Source: Treponema sp. | GTDB taxonomy: Bacteria; Spirochaetota; Spirochaetia; Treponematales; Breznakiellaceae | Assembly: GCA_031288575.1 (NCBI GenBank) | Contig: JAITRD010000198.1 | Location: 1-5,898, forward strand | Length of the DNA: 5,898 nt | Reading direction: 5' to 3' | Part shown: in pieces, positions 5,227 through 5,898 of the stretch | How positions within the stretch are numbered: position 1 is the first letter of the stretch | Layout of the letters: each line of letters begins with the position of its first letter | Position numbers and translations under genes: made by a program | The notes under the pieces: model-generated | Seen by the model: the letters and a program-made list of their open reading frames with translations, nothing else | Told to the model about the DNA's origin: nothing | Database searches by the model: none

Positions 5227-5898
5227 CTAACTCCACAGCCGCTCCGGGTATATGCCCCGGGCAACCAAATCCGCAATACGGTTTATCGCCGCCTCCCGGT
5301 CTTCCTTATAGGTTACCCCAAACCAGGGGGCATCCGCCCGGAGAACCCGGATCTTCAGAAGCTGGTTTTTGATAAACCAGTCCGCGGCCAGGGGAATATA
5401 ACATTCGCTCTTAAGCTGCCCGGCGGAGCTTTTCAGGAAATTCTCAAAATAGGTTTTGAACTGGGGCAGAATGGCCGGGGGAAAGCCCCAAAAGTTCATA
5501 GACACCGGGGTGTCCGGGGCCAGCTTGAATTTGGAACCGCCGGCGGCGGTATTGAAGATACCCTCCCCTTCCCGGGCAATGGCGGTGAGTTCGTTGACCG
5601 ACACCAGATAATCCTCTTTTACCTCGCAAACCCCCCGGGCAACCGTCCCCTGGGGGCTCAGGGTTTTTTCCAGCTTATAGGGGACAATGGCCCCTTCGGC
5701 CAAACCGGGGGAACTTAAATAGCGTCCCAGGGCCGTAAAAGCCTCCCGGCCGTAAAAATCATCGGCATTAATCACCGCGAAGGGAGCGTCTATCCTATCC
5801 GCCGCGCAGAGCAGGGCATGGGTGGTACCCCAGGGCTTGGTCCGGCCAAGGCTTTTTACCCCGGCAAAAAGCTCCGCCGGAATAAGGCTGTCCAGTTC
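5227..5898 (-). CDS. Sugar-phosphate nucleotidyltransferase-like protein (5' end outside window)
   Basis: The frame is open from the right edge to a TAG at 5227, giving 223 visible residues. The N-terminal nucleotide-binding signature (GxGxR-type loop) lies outside. Visible landmarks are LGRTKPWGTTHALLCA at about 18-33, the metal-binding NADDFYG at 44-50, GTVARGVCEV at 84-93, SMNFWGF at 133-139, a helical stretch ending ECYIPL around 165-170, WFGVTYKED at 192-200, and the C-terminus IYPERLWS. This pattern fits the NTP_transferase (GT-A fold) nucleotidyltransferases that make NDP-sugars or related activated headgroups from a sugar phosphate and an NTP, often found near sugar or choline kinases. 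The real substrate is unknown. It is followed after 97 bases by the acetyltransferase in the same direction. A GTG at 5775 is internal, not a start, because homology-like sequence continues upstream to the edge. Confidence 0.85.
   Translation of the reverse strand, partial: ELDSLIPAELFAGVKSLGRTKPWGTTHALLCAADRIDAPFAVINADDFYGREAFTALGRYLSSPGLAEGAIVPYKLEKTLSPQGTVARGVCEVKEDYLVSVNELTAIAREGEGIFNTAAGGSKFKLAPDTPVSMNFWGFPPAILPQFKTYFENFLKSSAGQLKSECYIPLAADWFIKNQLLKIRVLRADAPWFGVTYKEDREAAINRIADLVARGIYPERLWS

Overview
The window reads as chromosomal DNA from a spirochaete. The best fit is a Treponema of the moderately GC-rich, termite-gut kind. The clues are the gene content, the codon use, and a feeling of familiarity with several proteins and with the dispersed repeat. 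This assignment comes from recognition, not from a search.

Layout. (1) At 1-683, minus strand, is the 5' part of a multi-spanning membrane protein of unrecognised function, cut by the window edge. (2) At 684-859 is a divergent intergenic region with promoter-like boxes on both strands. It also holds two mutually exclusive hairpins, one a terminator, that resemble a transcription attenuator ahead of the next gene. (3) At 860-1900, plus strand, is a DUF4062 protein: a TIR-like N-terminal domain, a short coiled coil and a winged-helix-like C-terminus. (4) At 1901-2106 is one copy of a dispersed repeat, then a probable terminator, then a near-consensus promoter that ends at the next start codon. 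(5) At 2107-3840, plus strand, is a complete AMP-forming acyl-CoA synthetase. (6) At 3841-4147 is a gene-free convergent region with two more repeat pieces. The larger is an imperfect 178-bp palindrome containing an inverted copy of the 1906-2023 repeat, so the synthetase gene lies between inverted repeats about 2 kb apart. (7) At 4148-5898, minus strand, is a probable gene cluster read right to left: a sugar-phosphate nucleotidyltransferase-like gene (5' end missing), a phosphinothricin-type GNAT acetyltransferase, and a small multidrug-export (COG2426) membrane protein that overlaps the acetyltransferase stop codon.

How the parts relate. The GNAT enzyme and the small membrane protein are translationally coupled and may form a detoxification pair. 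The nucleotidyltransferase is 97 bases upstream and may or may not share their transcript. The DUF4062 protein stands alone, with its own leader, and is the likeliest sensor or immune-type gene here. The synthetase has its own promoter and appears to be an independent lipid-metabolism gene. The most unusual material is non-coding: the attenuator-like leader, the repeat family with its palindrome and embedded short reading frame, and two genes whose -10 boxes sit so close to ATG that their mRNAs should be leaderless.
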